A DNA stretch of 57,878 bases from a virus, in IMG/VR virus record IMGVR_UViG_3300025141_000108, positions 1 through 57,878 of that record; one strand, 5' to 3'. The translations under genes were made by a program, and so were the position numbers. Below are positions 13,191-21,174 of this stretch, in pieces. The notes below the pieces were generated by a model, which was not told the DNA's origin, searched no databases, and saw nothing but the letters and a program-made list of their open reading frames with translations. Position 1 is the first letter of the stretch. Each line of letters opens with the position of its first letter.

Positions 13191-13316
13191 CTACTTACCT
13201 ATTCTAAGTCCTCTAATTACATAGTATTCCAATGCTTCCTTTGTAACAAAAAACCCTGCAATCGCAGAAACAGTTATTACTAAAGGCTTTACTAATTTCT
13301 TTGTATTCATATTCAT
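13191..13316 (-). CDS. 41-residue membrane peptide
   Basis: Reads MNMNTKKLVKPLVITVSAIA and ends YVIRGLRIGK. One short membrane helix between basic ends. Ribosome site GAGGGG. Its ATG overlaps the stop of the 53-residue gene (ATGA). Confidence 0.6.
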   Translation of the reverse strand: MNMNTKKLVKPLVITVSAIAGFFVTKEALEYYVIRGLRIGK

Positions 13317-13474
13317 TCCCCTCGTAACTTTTTTATGTTGTTATAATAATATGCATTGTGGTTTTGCATTAGTAGGGTGTTATGTTGTTTCAAACAATCC
13401 ATACACCAATCAGTTCCTTTTATTTGGAACTCTTTTATGGATTCTCTTTCCCCACATATTATACATGCTTCCAT
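13313..13474 (-). CDS. 53-residue zinc-finger protein
   Basis: Reads MEACIICGERESIKEFQIKG, then DWCMDCLKQHN: a C-x2-C, C-x2-C pair typical of a zinc ribbon. Start overlaps the upstream stop (TAATG) and its stop overlaps the next start (ATGA), so it is embedded in a translationally coupled chain. Confidence 0.65.
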   Translation of the reverse strand: MEACIICGERESIKEFQIKGTDWCMDCLKQHNTLLMQNHNAYYYNNIKKLRGE

Positions 13475-13755
13475 TATCGAATAGATGCATCGAGTTGGTC
13501 TAACTGCTTTTCTAGATATTCTAGGGTAACCCCTATGGTATCTAAGTTACCTCTAACTTCTATTAATCCAGTTACACCAGAAGCGTCTTGGGTTTCGACA
13601 AGTGCTACTTCCAACCTCTCAATGTCTTCTTGCATATTAGATATGTTATTCTGTAGTGTCAGGAACGCCCCAATTGCTGTTATTAGCATTGAAAGACCAA
13701 ACACTACCATACCCATACTTATGTTGTGTGTACTATTTCCTATCTTTATTTCCAT
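13474..13755 (-). CDS. Membrane-anchored coiled-coil protein
   Basis: 93 residues. N-terminal membrane helix (MGMVVFGLSMLITAIGAFLT) and then a long coiled coil to the end (NISNMQEDIERLEVALVETQ, YLEKQLDQLDASI). Architecture very like 12843-13190 and 17707-17958. Start at 13755 overlaps the upstream stop. Confidence 0.65.
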   Translation of the reverse strand: MEIKIGNSTHNISMGMVVFGLSMLITAIGAFLTLQNNISNMQEDIERLEVALVETQDASGVTGLIEVRGNLDTIGVTLEYLEKQLDQLDASIR

Positions 13756-13994
13756 TATTCTGATTCTGGAATTGTTATTTTCTCAATTGCCTCTATGGTT
13801 GCACTACAGAACTGTTCAACTTCACCAACTATGACTTCTTTTTCAGCGTTAGTAATTTTATTATCCTTTAATGCCTGACTTATGGATTGAAGAATATCAA
13901 CTCCCTCTCCCATAATTTCCTTCCCACGCCCCGCTAAACCCTTGTTGAGGTTATAGAAAGTCATTCCCATAGTTATAATTTTCATTATGTTCAT
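13755..13994 (-). CDS. Small protein of unknown function
   Basis: 79 residues. Slightly hydrophobic N-terminus, then GRGKEIMGEGVDILQSISQALKDNKITNAEKEVIV, which in outline resembles phage-tail or holin-associated helical proteins with an EF-hand-like DNKIT loop (D-x-K-I-T). No clear assignment. Confidence 0.6.
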   Translation of the reverse strand: MNIMKIITMGMTFYNLNKGLAGRGKEIMGEGVDILQSISQALKDNKITNAEKEVIVGEVEQFCSATIEAIEKITIPESE

Positions 13995-14011
13995 CGATAA
14001 TCCCCCTTAGA

Positions 14012-14242
14012 TTAACATTGACGAGGTTTATCCTCATCATCGATTATTATTGATTCTTCGCTTGAACTAGAATTACATCCACAATTGCCACCACAAGGGC
14101 AGCCTTCCATGGACAATGCGTTATCAATGTTATCCATCATAATAGCATCACATGAATCACATGAACATTCACACACACAATTGTCTGTGTCACAACTACA
14201 AATATTAGTTTCAAAACAACTACAGTCATTTTGTAAAGTCAT
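14012..14242 (-). CDS. Cysteine-rich metallothionein-like protein
   Basis: 76 residues with 14 cysteines. They come in CxC and CxxC groups: CSC, CSC, CVCECSC, CDSC near the N-terminus, then CPCGGNCGC in the second half, and a final C-terminal Cys. A methionine/asparagine spacer (DAIMMDNIDNALSMEG) separates two clusters, like the alpha and beta domains of metallothioneins. The tail is acidic and serine-rich. Metal binding or a disulfide-rich virion peptide are both possible; no homologue is recognised. Confidence 0.65.
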   Translation of the reverse strand: MTLQNDCSCFETNICSCDTDNCVCECSCDSCDAIMMDNIDNALSMEGCPCGGNCGCNSSSSEESIIIDDEDKPRQC

Positions 14243-14244
14243 AT

Positions 14245-14397
14245 TTACTCTCCCTCCAGTACTTTCATCCCAAGGGCTATGATTCCCCCTGTACAGCCTG
14301 TGGCTATCTCATTCATTCCGTAATACAATCCTACTCCGGATAGTATTCCTAGAACTATTATAGCTAAAAATATCTGCGGTCTTAGTTTTCCAAACAT
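14245..14397 (-). CDS. 50-residue membrane protein
   Basis: Reads MFGKLRPQIFLAIIVLGILS, with one clear membrane helix and possibly a second after GCTGG. Ends KVLEGE. Ribosome site GGAGAGAAGC. Stands directly before the cysteine-rich gene. Confidence 0.6.
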   Translation of the reverse strand: MFGKLRPQIFLAIIVLGILSGVGLYYGMNEIATGCTGGIIALGMKVLEGE

Positions 14398-14408
14398 AAG
14401 CTTCTCTC

Positions 14409-14549
14409 CTATATCCTACGATTCCTTGCATGAAATGTGTCTTTAATGTGTTCGGCTTGTTTAAAGCCTTTTAATGCTTCGTTAATCTCAGCATCATCTA
14501 ACATGTCTTCCCACTTGTGTAACCACCCAAATACATTGAATCGTTTCAA
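14409..14549 (-). CDS. 46-residue protein, TTG start
   Basis: Starts at TTG 14549 after GGCGAGGTAAAATAAAA; no ATG fits. Reads MKRFNVFGWLHKWEDMLDDA and ends FHARNRRI. Helical and charged; no motif. Preceded by late box L2. Confidence 0.5.
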   Translation of the reverse strand: MKRFNVFGWLHKWEDMLDDAEINEALKGFKQAEHIKDTFHARNRRI

Positions 14550-14599
14550 TTTTATTTTACCTCGCCTATAATTTGTATTAACAACTATCTGTTGCCCTT

Positions 14600-14611
14600 A
14601 CTATTATACAA
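14600..14611 (-). promoter_or_regulatory. Late-type promoter box L2
   Basis: TTTGTATAATAGTA on the minus strand without a TTGACA box, about 54 bases before the TTG start at 14549. Confidence 0.45.
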
Positions 14612-14641
14612 ACAAAATAAGATAAATTTGTTAAATTTTTG

Positions 14642-14974
14642 TTACGCTGTTCCGTAAGCGACAATTCTAATGTACACTGCAGATAAGTCAGTAGTGTTAG
14701 CTACTTCGTCTAGTGCAGCACCATCAGACCCAGCTTCGTACACTTCAACTTTACTGTTAGTGTAGTCGTATTGAGCTACGTAACCTGAAGTTTCAGTATC
14801 AATCATAACTGCGTGTATTGCAGTGAAACCAAGGTCTCCTGCTGTTAGTGATTCTCCACCTGTTGGGTAAGAACTATCAAATTGTATTCTTTTAATAGTA
14901 AACTTACTAGGTGTTCCTCCAGCAATAGCTGGTCCCACACTAGCAGCACCCGGTGTTGTTATTGTTAATGCCAT
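14642..14974 (-). CDS. Probable head or decoration structural protein
   Basis: 110 residues, beta-rich and low in charge: MALTITTPGAASVGPAIAGG, then TAIHAVMIDTETSGYVAQYD and a C-terminal VYIRIVAYGTA. The style (short Thr/Gly/Ala beta protein with its own late box) is that of virion proteins. It lies at the downstream end of the head gene cluster, so a head decoration or fibre role is the best guess. Confidence 0.6.
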   Translation of the reverse strand: MALTITTPGAASVGPAIAGGTPSKFTIKRIQFDSSYPTGGESLTAGDLGFTAIHAVMIDTETSGYVAQYDYTNSKVEVYEAGSDGAALDEVANTTDLSAVYIRIVAYGTA

Positions 14975-15016
14975 ATTTAGTTTCCTCCTAAAATATCAAT
15001 GATAGTTTTTCTATCT

Positions 15017-15030
15017 ATTTATTATACTAG
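15017..15030 (-). promoter_or_regulatory. Late-type promoter box L3
   Basis: CTAGTATAATAAATAG on the minus strand. The TAG is the stop codon of the upstream gene. 47 bases before the 14974 start. Confidence 0.55.
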
Positions 15031-15329
15031 CGTCTGCTAGATTTCCTTTTAAGTGCCTCAGCGATTTCATCTCGTTTGTTTTCACCGGGACTTCCCTCTT
15101 TAAATTTCTTATACCCCATCTTCTTTGCTTGAGCCGTAGCAACTGCAAAAGGATTGTCTACTTCCTTTTGTAAGTTCTTTTTAGAAATAATAGATGTGGC
15201 TTTATCTTTTGCTTTATCTCTTACTTTGTCTGCTATTATTTTCCCAGCAACAGTTCTACCTACAGTAGTAGCTCCAGCCAATACCCTCGCTGGAAGGGAA
15301 GCAACACCAAGAGCAGCACCAGCTGCCAC
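15027..15329 (-). CDS. Small basic protein, true start probably upstream
   Basis: 100 residues from GTG 15329. The frame stays open and protein-like upstream (TPLQKLAGR before VAAG), back into the end of the protease gene, but without ATG, GTG or TTG near an AAGGGG site; a rare ATA or CTG start is possible. The middle has KIIADKVRDKAKDKATSIIS, the C-terminus EIAEALKRKSSRR. Basic, helical, hydrophobic N-terminus. Function unknown; probably virion-associated from context. Confidence 0.55.
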   Translation of the reverse strand: MAAGAALGVASLPARVLAGATTVGRTVAGKIIADKVRDKAKDKATSIISKKNLQKEVDNPFAVATAQAKKMGYKKFKEGSPGENKRDEIAEALKRKSSRR

Positions 15330-15358
15330 TCGACCAGCTAGTTTTTGCAGTGGGGTGT

Positions 15359-16735
15359 CTATGCCCCTTGAGCTAAAAAATTTGTAGCCTTCTCAACTAT
15401 CCCTTTGTAATCAGCAGCCTTTTGAAAACAAGACTCACATGGACAAGACTTTTTAAATGAATGTACATTTTCCATCCAATTAAAGAAATCCTGTGATTTA
15501 GAAATTGTAGTGTTAAGTTCACTAACAGGAGTTTCCATAGAGTTCCCACCTTCTACAACCCCACGCTTAGTATGTCTACCTAGTTGAGGCATAGTTAATG
15601 CATCATCGTAATGACGTACTCCTAGATTTTGTCCTGCTTCATTTACTACCCATGGTACGTATTTATGTCCTAGTGGGTCGTCTTCAATAACAGGAGTATA
15701 TCTAGCATTCTCAGGTTCTAGTTCTCCGGGAAATCCTAGTTCATCAAGAAATCTATGATGTTCTTCTTGACGAGCTTGTGTGTTAATCAAAGTTGGAAAA
15801 CTCTGCCCATACTCTTGCCCATCGATTTGAACTATCTTTTGTAGTTCTTTGTTACCTTTTACGAAATTCATAAAAGATTTTGTAAAATCAATATCTCCAT
15901 CTGATTTAAACATAAGTTGTACTCCCCCGGATTCTTCCTCCGAATTAACAAGGCAACTACCATCTATACATGATGAAGTAGCTCCTTCAGCTTTTATAAT
16001 ATCAAAAGAGGCTGCTTGGTTTACACCCTTTTCACATACCGTAACTTCTGCAAGTTCTAATTCATCTACTTGCATTACATCTTGCAAACCTTTTTGAATA
16101 GTTTGTGTCTTAATTGCAGACCCAGCAATAGAGTAACTCTTTAATTTACCACTATTAATTTGTTCTGCAACTTTCTTTGCAATCTTAGTGTCATTCCGTA
16201 ATTCAGTAATAAAAAATAATCCCTTTCCATCCACACCAGATTTAAATATTTGACCTCCCTTACTTATATAAGCAGGTAAAGCCCAACCAACTTGAACATC
16301 AGAATGTAATACCATTGCGTTTCTAGTTCTAAAGTTAGCCATATATTTTTGAAATGCTTTACCAAGTGCATCAGTAGTAATTAAGTGTCCTTCCCTATCA
16401 ACTAACTCGATAGATGCTGGTCCACCTACTACTAAAGAATCATCATCAGCAATTTCCATTTTGGATAAAGCATTTTGATATACTTTATTATTTGGGTATG
16501 CCCTTGATAAAGTTAGAAGTTCCGCAGGAGATGAAATTCCTGCTTTGTGTAATCTTTTGTATTCGCTTAAAGCACTTTGAATATCATCCATTGTCACTCT
16601 ACCATCAGTAGCTTTCTCTAAGAATAGTACTTTCTCAATAGAGTTGTTCTCATTCATCATCTCATTCATGTCAGATGACCAATTAGATGGATGAGGTATA
16701 TTTCCTACAGGAGTTGTAATTGCTTCTGTCGTCAT
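15359..16735 (-). CDS. Prohead protease, XkdF-like
   Basis: 458 residues. A protease core lies around residues 135-240: NAMVLHSDVQVGWAL with a candidate catalytic His, LKSYSIAGSA with a candidate Ser, and ELAEVTVCEKGVNQAA, which is the arrangement of XkdF-type prohead serine proteases. A long C-terminal extension carries CPCESC near its end, perhaps a metal site. Such proteases cut scaffold and capsid termini during head maturation. Its place after the capsid gene is unusual, since proteases usually precede it. Confidence 0.75.
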   Translation of the reverse strand: MTTEAITTPVGNIPHPSNWSSDMNEMMNENNSIEKVLFLEKATDGRVTMDDIQSALSEYKRLHKAGISSPAELLTLSRAYPNNKVYQNALSKMEIADDDSLVVGGPASIELVDREGHLITTDALGKAFQKYMANFRTRNAMVLHSDVQVGWALPAYISKGGQIFKSGVDGKGLFFITELRNDTKIAKKVAEQINSGKLKSYSIAGSAIKTQTIQKGLQDVMQVDELELAEVTVCEKGVNQAASFDIIKAEGATSSCIDGSCLVNSEEESGGVQLMFKSDGDIDFTKSFMNFVKGNKELQKIVQIDGQEYGQSFPTLINTQARQEEHHRFLDELGFPGELEPENARYTPVIEDDPLGHKYVPWVVNEAGQNLGVRHYDDALTMPQLGRHTKRGVVEGGNSMETPVSELNTTISKSQDFFNWMENVHSFKKSCPCESCFQKAADYKGIVEKATNFLAQGA

Positions 16736-16736
16736 A

Positions 16737-17681
16737 TTATTCAGCTACTCCCCAGATTACACCTGTAAGTGTTGGGGTGTTTTGTGCCGCTATCATTGAA
16801 ATCCTTCCTCTAAAGTCTAGAGGCATTTCAACATTTAGTTCCTGTCCCCCATAAATTGGTATACCATTAGCAGAAGTTGCAGTCTGGTCAAAGGCTATAT
16901 ATATTATATCGGCAGCTGTTCCAGATTGATTTTTAAATTGGAAACCTTTAATTCTTGTCATAGAAGGTTTCTTTATAGATGAAGATGCGTTTGCTGCTCC
17001 TGTCCATTCATATAAAGGTCCCTCACCACCTGTTTGGTTACCATCTAAATAAGTTGAAACATCTATAGTATCTTCTCTAACTTCAAACATTATTTTATCT
17101 GCATAGAAATCTATATTGTGTTGTGCAGTTGTTGTTAGATATAATCTATATGTAGTTGCGGCAGTACTTCCGGGAATTGCGTATGTTGCAGTTAGTCTTC
17201 TCCATGAAGCTGCTAGGTCATCTGTACCTGAAGTTCCAAGGTTTGAAGTACCTGCGGCATCTCTTAAAGTTAAAGTTACCGCTCCTGAAGCAGAAGCACC
17301 TCGATGTTCTAATTGAACTGATATATATTGTGGGTTAACACTAAATGGAATTGTTGGTGATTCCCAATAAAACCCTTCCCCTGCAGCAGAGTTATCTGGG
17401 TTTACTAGTAGTGATGCAGCTCCTTCTGATTGTTGTGCAGTACTTCTAGATACCGCAGACCCAGTTGCTACAAATTCAGTAATAGTAGTTCCTTCCACAC
17501 CCGGATTCAAAACCCAGTTAGTTGCTTTCTCTCCACCATTTGCAACTAGAGAATATACATCTTCAGCGGTAGTACTTGCAGCATTTGAGATTGCCACGTA
17601 TCTATTAGCTGGATGTACTGATTGTCTGGTAGAACTATCTATATCCCATCCTCTATAATCCGTATGTCTTTCATTAGCCAT
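16737..17681 (-). CDS. Structural protein with jelly-roll carbohydrate-binding-like domain
   Basis: 314 residues. The segment from NWVLNPGVEG through FYADKIMFEV has the pattern of CBM4/9-like jelly rolls: N-x-G-E opening, SEGAASLLV, then ISVQLEHRGA and WRRLTATYAI strands, closing with the IDFYADKIMFE strand. The C-terminal part (GFQFKNQSGTAADIIYIAFD) looks like a second beta domain. Such modules decorate phage heads and bind surfaces. It lies directly after the capsid genes, with late box L4 in front. Confidence 0.7.
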   Translation of the reverse strand: MANERHTDYRGWDIDSSTRQSVHPANRYVAISNAASTTAEDVYSLVANGGEKATNWVLNPGVEGTTITEFVATGSAVSRSTAQQSEGAASLLVNPDNSAAGEGFYWESPTIPFSVNPQYISVQLEHRGASASGAVTLTLRDAAGTSNLGTSGTDDLAASWRRLTATYAIPGSTAATTYRLYLTTTAQHNIDFYADKIMFEVREDTIDVSTYLDGNQTGGEGPLYEWTGAANASSSIKKPSMTRIKGFQFKNQSGTAADIIYIAFDQTATSANGIPIYGGQELNVEMPLDFRGRISMIAAQNTPTLTGVIWGVAE

Positions 17682-17683
17682 AA

Positions 17684-17695
17684 TTTATTATACTC
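17684..17695 (-). promoter_or_regulatory. Late-type promoter box L4
   Basis: GGAGTATAATAAATTATG on the minus strand. The ATG is only five bases past TATAAT, so this may instead serve mainly as a ribosome site (GGAG). Confidence 0.35.
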
Positions 17696-17706
17696 CAATT
17701 ATCTAT

Positions 17707-17958
17707 TTATTTAAAATTTATGATAGCTACAAAGCTACCCAGTACAGCTGAGGTATGTACAACTAATATCCCTATTGCTAAAAGAATACTTTTCATTCCA
17801 TACATTTTGTTACGCCATTCAGATATATTATCGACTTTAGTTTCAACCTTCTCTAGGTTTAAGGAAAGTTTTTCGTTAAGGGCGTTTTGACTGGAAATAT
17901 AGGAATCTAATCGTTCCATATAAACTGCTAAATTCACTTGTGTGTCCTTGTTGACCAC
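17707..17958 (-). CDS. Coiled-coil protein with C-terminal membrane helix
   Basis: 83 residues. A helical N-terminal part with heptads (LNEKLSLNLEKVETKVDNIS) and a C-terminal membrane segment (ILLAIGILVVHTSAVLGSFV). This tail-anchored topology is the one of DUF1515/haemolysin XhlA-type phage proteins, which assist holins. That role is only suggested by shape. Confidence 0.6.
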   Translation of the reverse strand: MVNKDTQVNLAVYMERLDSYISSQNALNEKLSLNLEKVETKVDNISEWRNKMYGMKSILLAIGILVVHTSAVLGSFVAIINFK

Positions 17959-17997
17959 TAATCAGTCCCCGCAAAATGTTTGTTTTCTAAATTAGTA

Positions 17998-18016
17998 GGG
18001 GGACCGAAGTCCCCCC
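17998..18016 (-). terminator. Strong hairpin after the capsid gene
   Basis: On the minus strand GGGGGGACTTCGGTCCCCC, seven G-C rich pairs closing a C(UUCG)G tetraloop. No T-run follows, so it may protect the capsid mRNA 3' end or pause transcription rather than end it fully. Confidence 0.65.
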
Positions 18017-18035
18017 ACATGTATCATCACTAAAC

Positions 18036-19370
18036 TTATGAGTTTAGGTCAGCAATTTTTGCTTGAGTAAAGATGTTCTTACATCGCATCTCAGCCATAG
18101 TGTAGAGTAATCCTCTAACAACTAGTGCATTTGCTGCGAAGTAATCTCTGTTCTCTACATACTGAGTAGGTTGAGCAACAGCGATTTCAAGATAATCTGT
18201 ATCCAAAACATAAACGTTTGAACCTAGAACTGCATCAGCAGAAGAAACAGACTTTGGAACATCTGCATCTGGAAGAATTGGAATACCTTGATAGGTAGCC
18301 AATACTAGTCCAGTTCTTGTACCGGGGTAAGTTCTTTCAGCTCCTACACCCACTTGGTACTCTTCTTGACCTAGATACCTCTGGTTACTGTTAAGCAATC
18401 TTTCAAGGTTGAAGTATTGGTCGTGACCCAAAAGGATTAGTTTTGGTTCTCCACCATTCTCTCTTACTTTCTGAATTGCTGTATCAAGTAATGTCAATGA
18501 CAATGCTCTACCTGTTCCTGAGTTATAAGAAACAGAAGCACCAGCGTTCCATGCACCAGCTGTTCTTCCAGCCAATGTTAGGTCATAAGCTCTTGTTCTT
18601 GCTACACCACCACCAACAGCAGCACCATCTTCTGAAACGACATCGTCAATAGAAGTCATACCTGCTCTTGAATAAATGTAAGCAACATCACCATCAGCAA
18701 ATGCAGTACCTGAAGCAACAGTTACAGCACCTGTAGAGGTGTTTACTGCAGAAATAACTGAACCTGAAGTTCTGTCATGTGCAGTTCCTGAAACATCGTA
18801 TTGAGCTACAGCATCACCAACTTTAAAGTGTTTGGCGTAAGCAGCTGGAACTGTGAACGATGTAGCACCACCAGCAGAAGCAATGGATGCTGAACCTGCT
18901 AATAGTTCTTCGTTAATTTCTTTGATGTGGTCTAATTGAGCATTTTCATTCTCTAGAGCCAAAACATCTCCGACACCACCTTCTAGCTGTGCAGTAAAGA
19001 CTGACTTTACTGAAGCACCGAATGTAGTTGAAACAATTCTAGGTAAACTAGAAACTGTTTGTATGTCGGAAACATCGACTGTAGGCAATGAGCCTGTCTC
19101 TGTTACCGGTCTAGAACGACCAGAACCTCTATCAGTCCTGACCCTCCAACCAGCAGTATTTCCCCAGACCACCCTTGGGATAGCATTAAAGAATCTGGTT
19201 TGGTTGTTTAGAGCCTGCCAGACTTTTCTGCCGTATGTTGTATTGAATATTCCTGTACTAGAGTCTACAGTAAAATAAGATTGTTTCTGAAGGTATTCTG
19301 GACCGAATACAGACTGATACAAACCTCTCTGCGACTGTGCAAGATATTCCGATAAACTTGGGTTAGCCAT
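18036..19370 (-). CDS. Major capsid protein, HK97-like fold
   Basis: 444 residues. N-terminal SEYLAQSQRGLYQSVFGPEY and the late motif EPKLILLGHDQYFNLERLLN, LATYQGIPILPDADVP, LDTDYLEIAVAQPTQYVENR follow the layout of HK97-type capsids (E-loop, A-domain). A beta insertion around residues 170-235 (HFKVGDAVAQYDVSG... FADGDVAYI) resembles inserts in the tail proteins. Preceded by an acidic scaffold gene as expected, and followed by the hairpin at 17998. The start after ATTAGGAGACATTTAAA is clear. Confidence 0.85.
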   Translation of the reverse strand: MANPSLSEYLAQSQRGLYQSVFGPEYLQKQSYFTVDSSTGIFNTTYGRKVWQALNNQTRFFNAIPRVVWGNTAGWRVRTDRGSGRSRPVTETGSLPTVDVSDIQTVSSLPRIVSTTFGASVKSVFTAQLEGGVGDVLALENENAQLDHIKEINEELLAGSASIASAGGATSFTVPAAYAKHFKVGDAVAQYDVSGTAHDRTSGSVISAVNTSTGAVTVASGTAFADGDVAYIYSRAGMTSIDDVVSEDGAAVGGGVARTRAYDLTLAGRTAGAWNAGASVSYNSGTGRALSLTLLDTAIQKVRENGGEPKLILLGHDQYFNLERLLNSNQRYLGQEEYQVGVGAERTYPGTRTGLVLATYQGIPILPDADVPKSVSSADAVLGSNVYVLDTDYLEIAVAQPTQYVENRDYFAANALVVRGLLYTMAEMRCKNIFTQAKIADLNS

Positions 19371-19409
19371 TTTAAATGTCTCCTAATTTGTTTGGTTTAT
19401 ATTTATTAA

Positions 19410-20249
19410 TTACCCTAATAGTTCCCTAGGAATACCATCGGTATTTCCAGCTTCTATTTGAGTTTGCATTCTTCTTAACTCTGAGTAAGATAGACCTGCG
19501 AGTTGTTCTGCTGTGTCAGCACCTGCTGATTTTTGTAATACAGGTGTGTCATCAACTCCTAATCCTTTTGTAAGTTTTGGAGCTTGCAGACCAGTCTCTT
19601 CTCTGAATCCCATCTTTCTTAGTCTGGCTTCAGATTCAGCTGTAACAGCTTTCTGCATGTCAGTCTTAGTAGCAGCTAATGCTTTTTCCAAAGCAGCAAC
19701 TTGCTTTTTCATGGATTTCATCTCATCGGACTCATCGTCTTCATCATCCATTCCTTTCTCTTCTATAGGCTCGTCAGCAGCTTCGTCTTCTGCATCATCC
19801 TGTTTGTAAGCCATTCCACCCTTCTCTTCTTCTTCATCTTCATCGCCATCTTTGTCGATTTCTTCTTCTTCTTCATCCTCATCCTGCTTTCGCATGGCTT
19901 GGATTGTGTTTTGCTGGTCTTCTATTTTTGTAGTCGGTGTGACTCCAGATTCAGAATCGTCAGCATTTTGTGGTGTTCCACCACTAGCTTTCGCTTTTCG
20001 TTCTTTACCATCAACATCAAGTCCAGCTTCTGAGCCTTCTTTCTTAATGTTAGCGATAACTTCGTTTGCGATTGATTTTACAAGGTCGGCTCTTGCAGCG
20101 GCTTGTGCATCAGCTTCATTAGCAGCAACTAGGTCTTGTTCTTCCTTTGCCAATCTTCCATCCATTTTTTGTAGGACTTCAGCTACAGCGGCTAGAGCAA
20201 GGTTAGTTCCTTCCATTTGCTTTTCAATCTTTTCAGATATGTCTGCCAT
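19410..20249 (-). CDS. Acidic scaffolding protein
   Basis: 279 residues. The centre is extremely acidic (DEDEEEEEIDKDGDEDEEEE), with a coiled coil around residues 180-205 (SMKKQVAALEKALAATKTDM). Position immediately before the capsid gene and the acidic helical make-up fit an internal scaffold that is cleaved or expelled during head assembly. Ribosome site TAGGAGGG. It has a 170-base leader with late box L5. Confidence 0.75.
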   Translation of the reverse strand: MADISEKIEKQMEGTNLALAAVAEVLQKMDGRLAKEEQDLVAANEADAQAAARADLVKSIANEVIANIKKEGSEAGLDVDGKERKAKASGGTPQNADDSESGVTPTTKIEDQQNTIQAMRKQDEDEEEEEIDKDGDEDEEEEKGGMAYKQDDAEDEAADEPIEEKGMDDEDDESDEMKSMKKQVAALEKALAATKTDMQKAVTAESEARLRKMGFREETGLQAPKLTKGLGVDDTPVLQKSAGADTAEQLAGLSYSELRRMQTQIEAGNTDGIPRELLG

Positions 20250-20424
20250 GGGTTTTTCCCTCCTATATGGTTTTCCATTCTTTTGTTTTGTTCCACCAAA
20301 AGAGGTTGGTCTAAGCCACCTCCGACCTGTTTCTATAGAACATAATATAACGTTTATATTTAACGTTACTTCATTATACTAAATAAATATAATTTTCCTA
20401 CAGAATTATAATATAATTTCTTAA
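20250..20424 (-). other. Leader of the scaffold-capsid transcript
   Basis: 175 bases without a supported gene. Contains late box L5 at 20371, two AACGTT words (AACGTTAAATATAAACGTT), a GGTC/GACC stem around GGAGGTGGCTTA, and a 10-codon ATG ORF inside that stem. This long leader is unusual here, where most gaps are under 50 bases, and may control translation of the scaffold. Confidence 0.4.
20371..20383 (-). promoter_or_regulatory. Late-type promoter box L5
   Basis: TTTAGTATAATGAAG on the minus strand, no -35 box, 124 bases before the scaffold start. Confidence 0.55.
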
Positions 20425-20643
20425 TTAATCCTGTAATGGATTTGTTGGGGTGCCTGTAGAATCTAATTGTAACATATCGTTACGATAATCATAGAGAGGA
20501 ACTTGAATAAGTTTCTTGAGTTTATCACATTGATTCCCTTCTGGGAGTGATGCTTCTACTAAATCTAATACTTTCCCCACCATCTTTGAATGTTTTGCTA
20601 TTATATATTCTTGTGTTGGTGTTACTTTCTTTATATCAACCAT
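20425..20643 (-). CDS. Small protein of unknown function in the head module
   Basis: 72 residues, MVDIKKVTPTQEYIIAKHSK, with VEASLPEGNQCDKLKKLIQV in the middle. From memory, short phage proteins with the pattern LVEASLPEG.QC..LK are common near head genes; function unknown. Ribosome site TAGGAGGTAAGAC. The stop overlaps nothing; late box L5 follows. Confidence 0.65.
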   Translation of the reverse strand: MVDIKKVTPTQEYIIAKHSKMVGKVLDLVEASLPEGNQCDKLKKLIQVPLYDYRNDMLQLDSTGTPTNPLQD

Positions 20644-20653
20644 GTCTTACCTC

Positions 20654-21142
20654 CTAAGCAAGTCCTGTACTTATTGCTATTTTTTTAGGCAAGAGCTTTC
20701 GTTCATTCTTATCTAGCCTATTATATACTTTTTTGTATGCCCTTTGTATCCATTCATTTTTATTATAAGAACTAGGGTCATCCACATTTTTTGAGTACCA
20801 AGCTTCATTTCTTGTTGGTACTGGTTTCCATCCTTGTTTAAATGTTTTAGTGTGTGCCTTGACTTTTACCTTTCCCTTTGGAGTATTTCTCCAATGAGAA
20901 GGAACATTTTGTACATGGGGCTCTGTTAATGGAGTTAAAAACTTAGGGTTATAGACTGGAGCTGCATAATCTGTATCATACTTAATTATAAATCCATCAT
21001 CCTTTTTTATAAGTGATACTGAATTTCTTAATTTACCACTCGCTACAGGAACAAGATTTTGGGCTTCAATTAACACCTCTTCTCCTATTTCCCAAAGCCA
21101 TTCCTTTAAACCTTTTTCTATAGTGTCTTCTGTTTTTCCCAT
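20654..21142 (-). CDS. HK97 gp10-like neck or tail-completion protein
   Basis: 162 residues. LWEIGEEVLIEAQNLVPVAS followed by GKLRNSVSLIKKDDGFIIKYDTDYAAPVY is the hallmark of the HK97 gp10-like family: a helix ending at PV-x-SG-x-LR-x-S, then strands ending in YA. The C-terminal third is basic. Family members act at the head-tail joint. Here it is in the head cluster rather than next to the tail genes at 52-54 kb. Confidence 0.8.
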   Translation of the reverse strand: MGKTEDTIEKGLKEWLWEIGEEVLIEAQNLVPVASGKLRNSVSLIKKDDGFIIKYDTDYAAPVYNPKFLTPLTEPHVQNVPSHWRNTPKGKVKVKAHTKTFKQGWKPVPTRNEAWYSKNVDDPSSYNKNEWIQRAYKKVYNRLDKNERKLLPKKIAISTGLA

Positions 21143-21160
21143 ATATAAAAACCCCCTTGG

Positions 21161-21174
21161 GTTTATTATACTAA
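21161..21174 (-). promoter_or_regulatory. Late-type promoter box L6
   Basis: GTTAGTATAATAAAC on the minus strand; TAG is the stop of the upstream gene. 22 bases before the gp10-like start. Confidence 0.55.

Noticed and set aside
13382-13834. 150-codon plus-strand ORF
   Set aside because: It is antisense to several coupled minus-strand genes that have ribosome sites and overlapping starts and stops.
19852-20382. 176-codon plus-strand ORF rich in Ser
   Set aside because: It is the antisense of the acidic scaffold; its poly-Ser run mirrors the Asp/Glu codons and there is no ribosome site.
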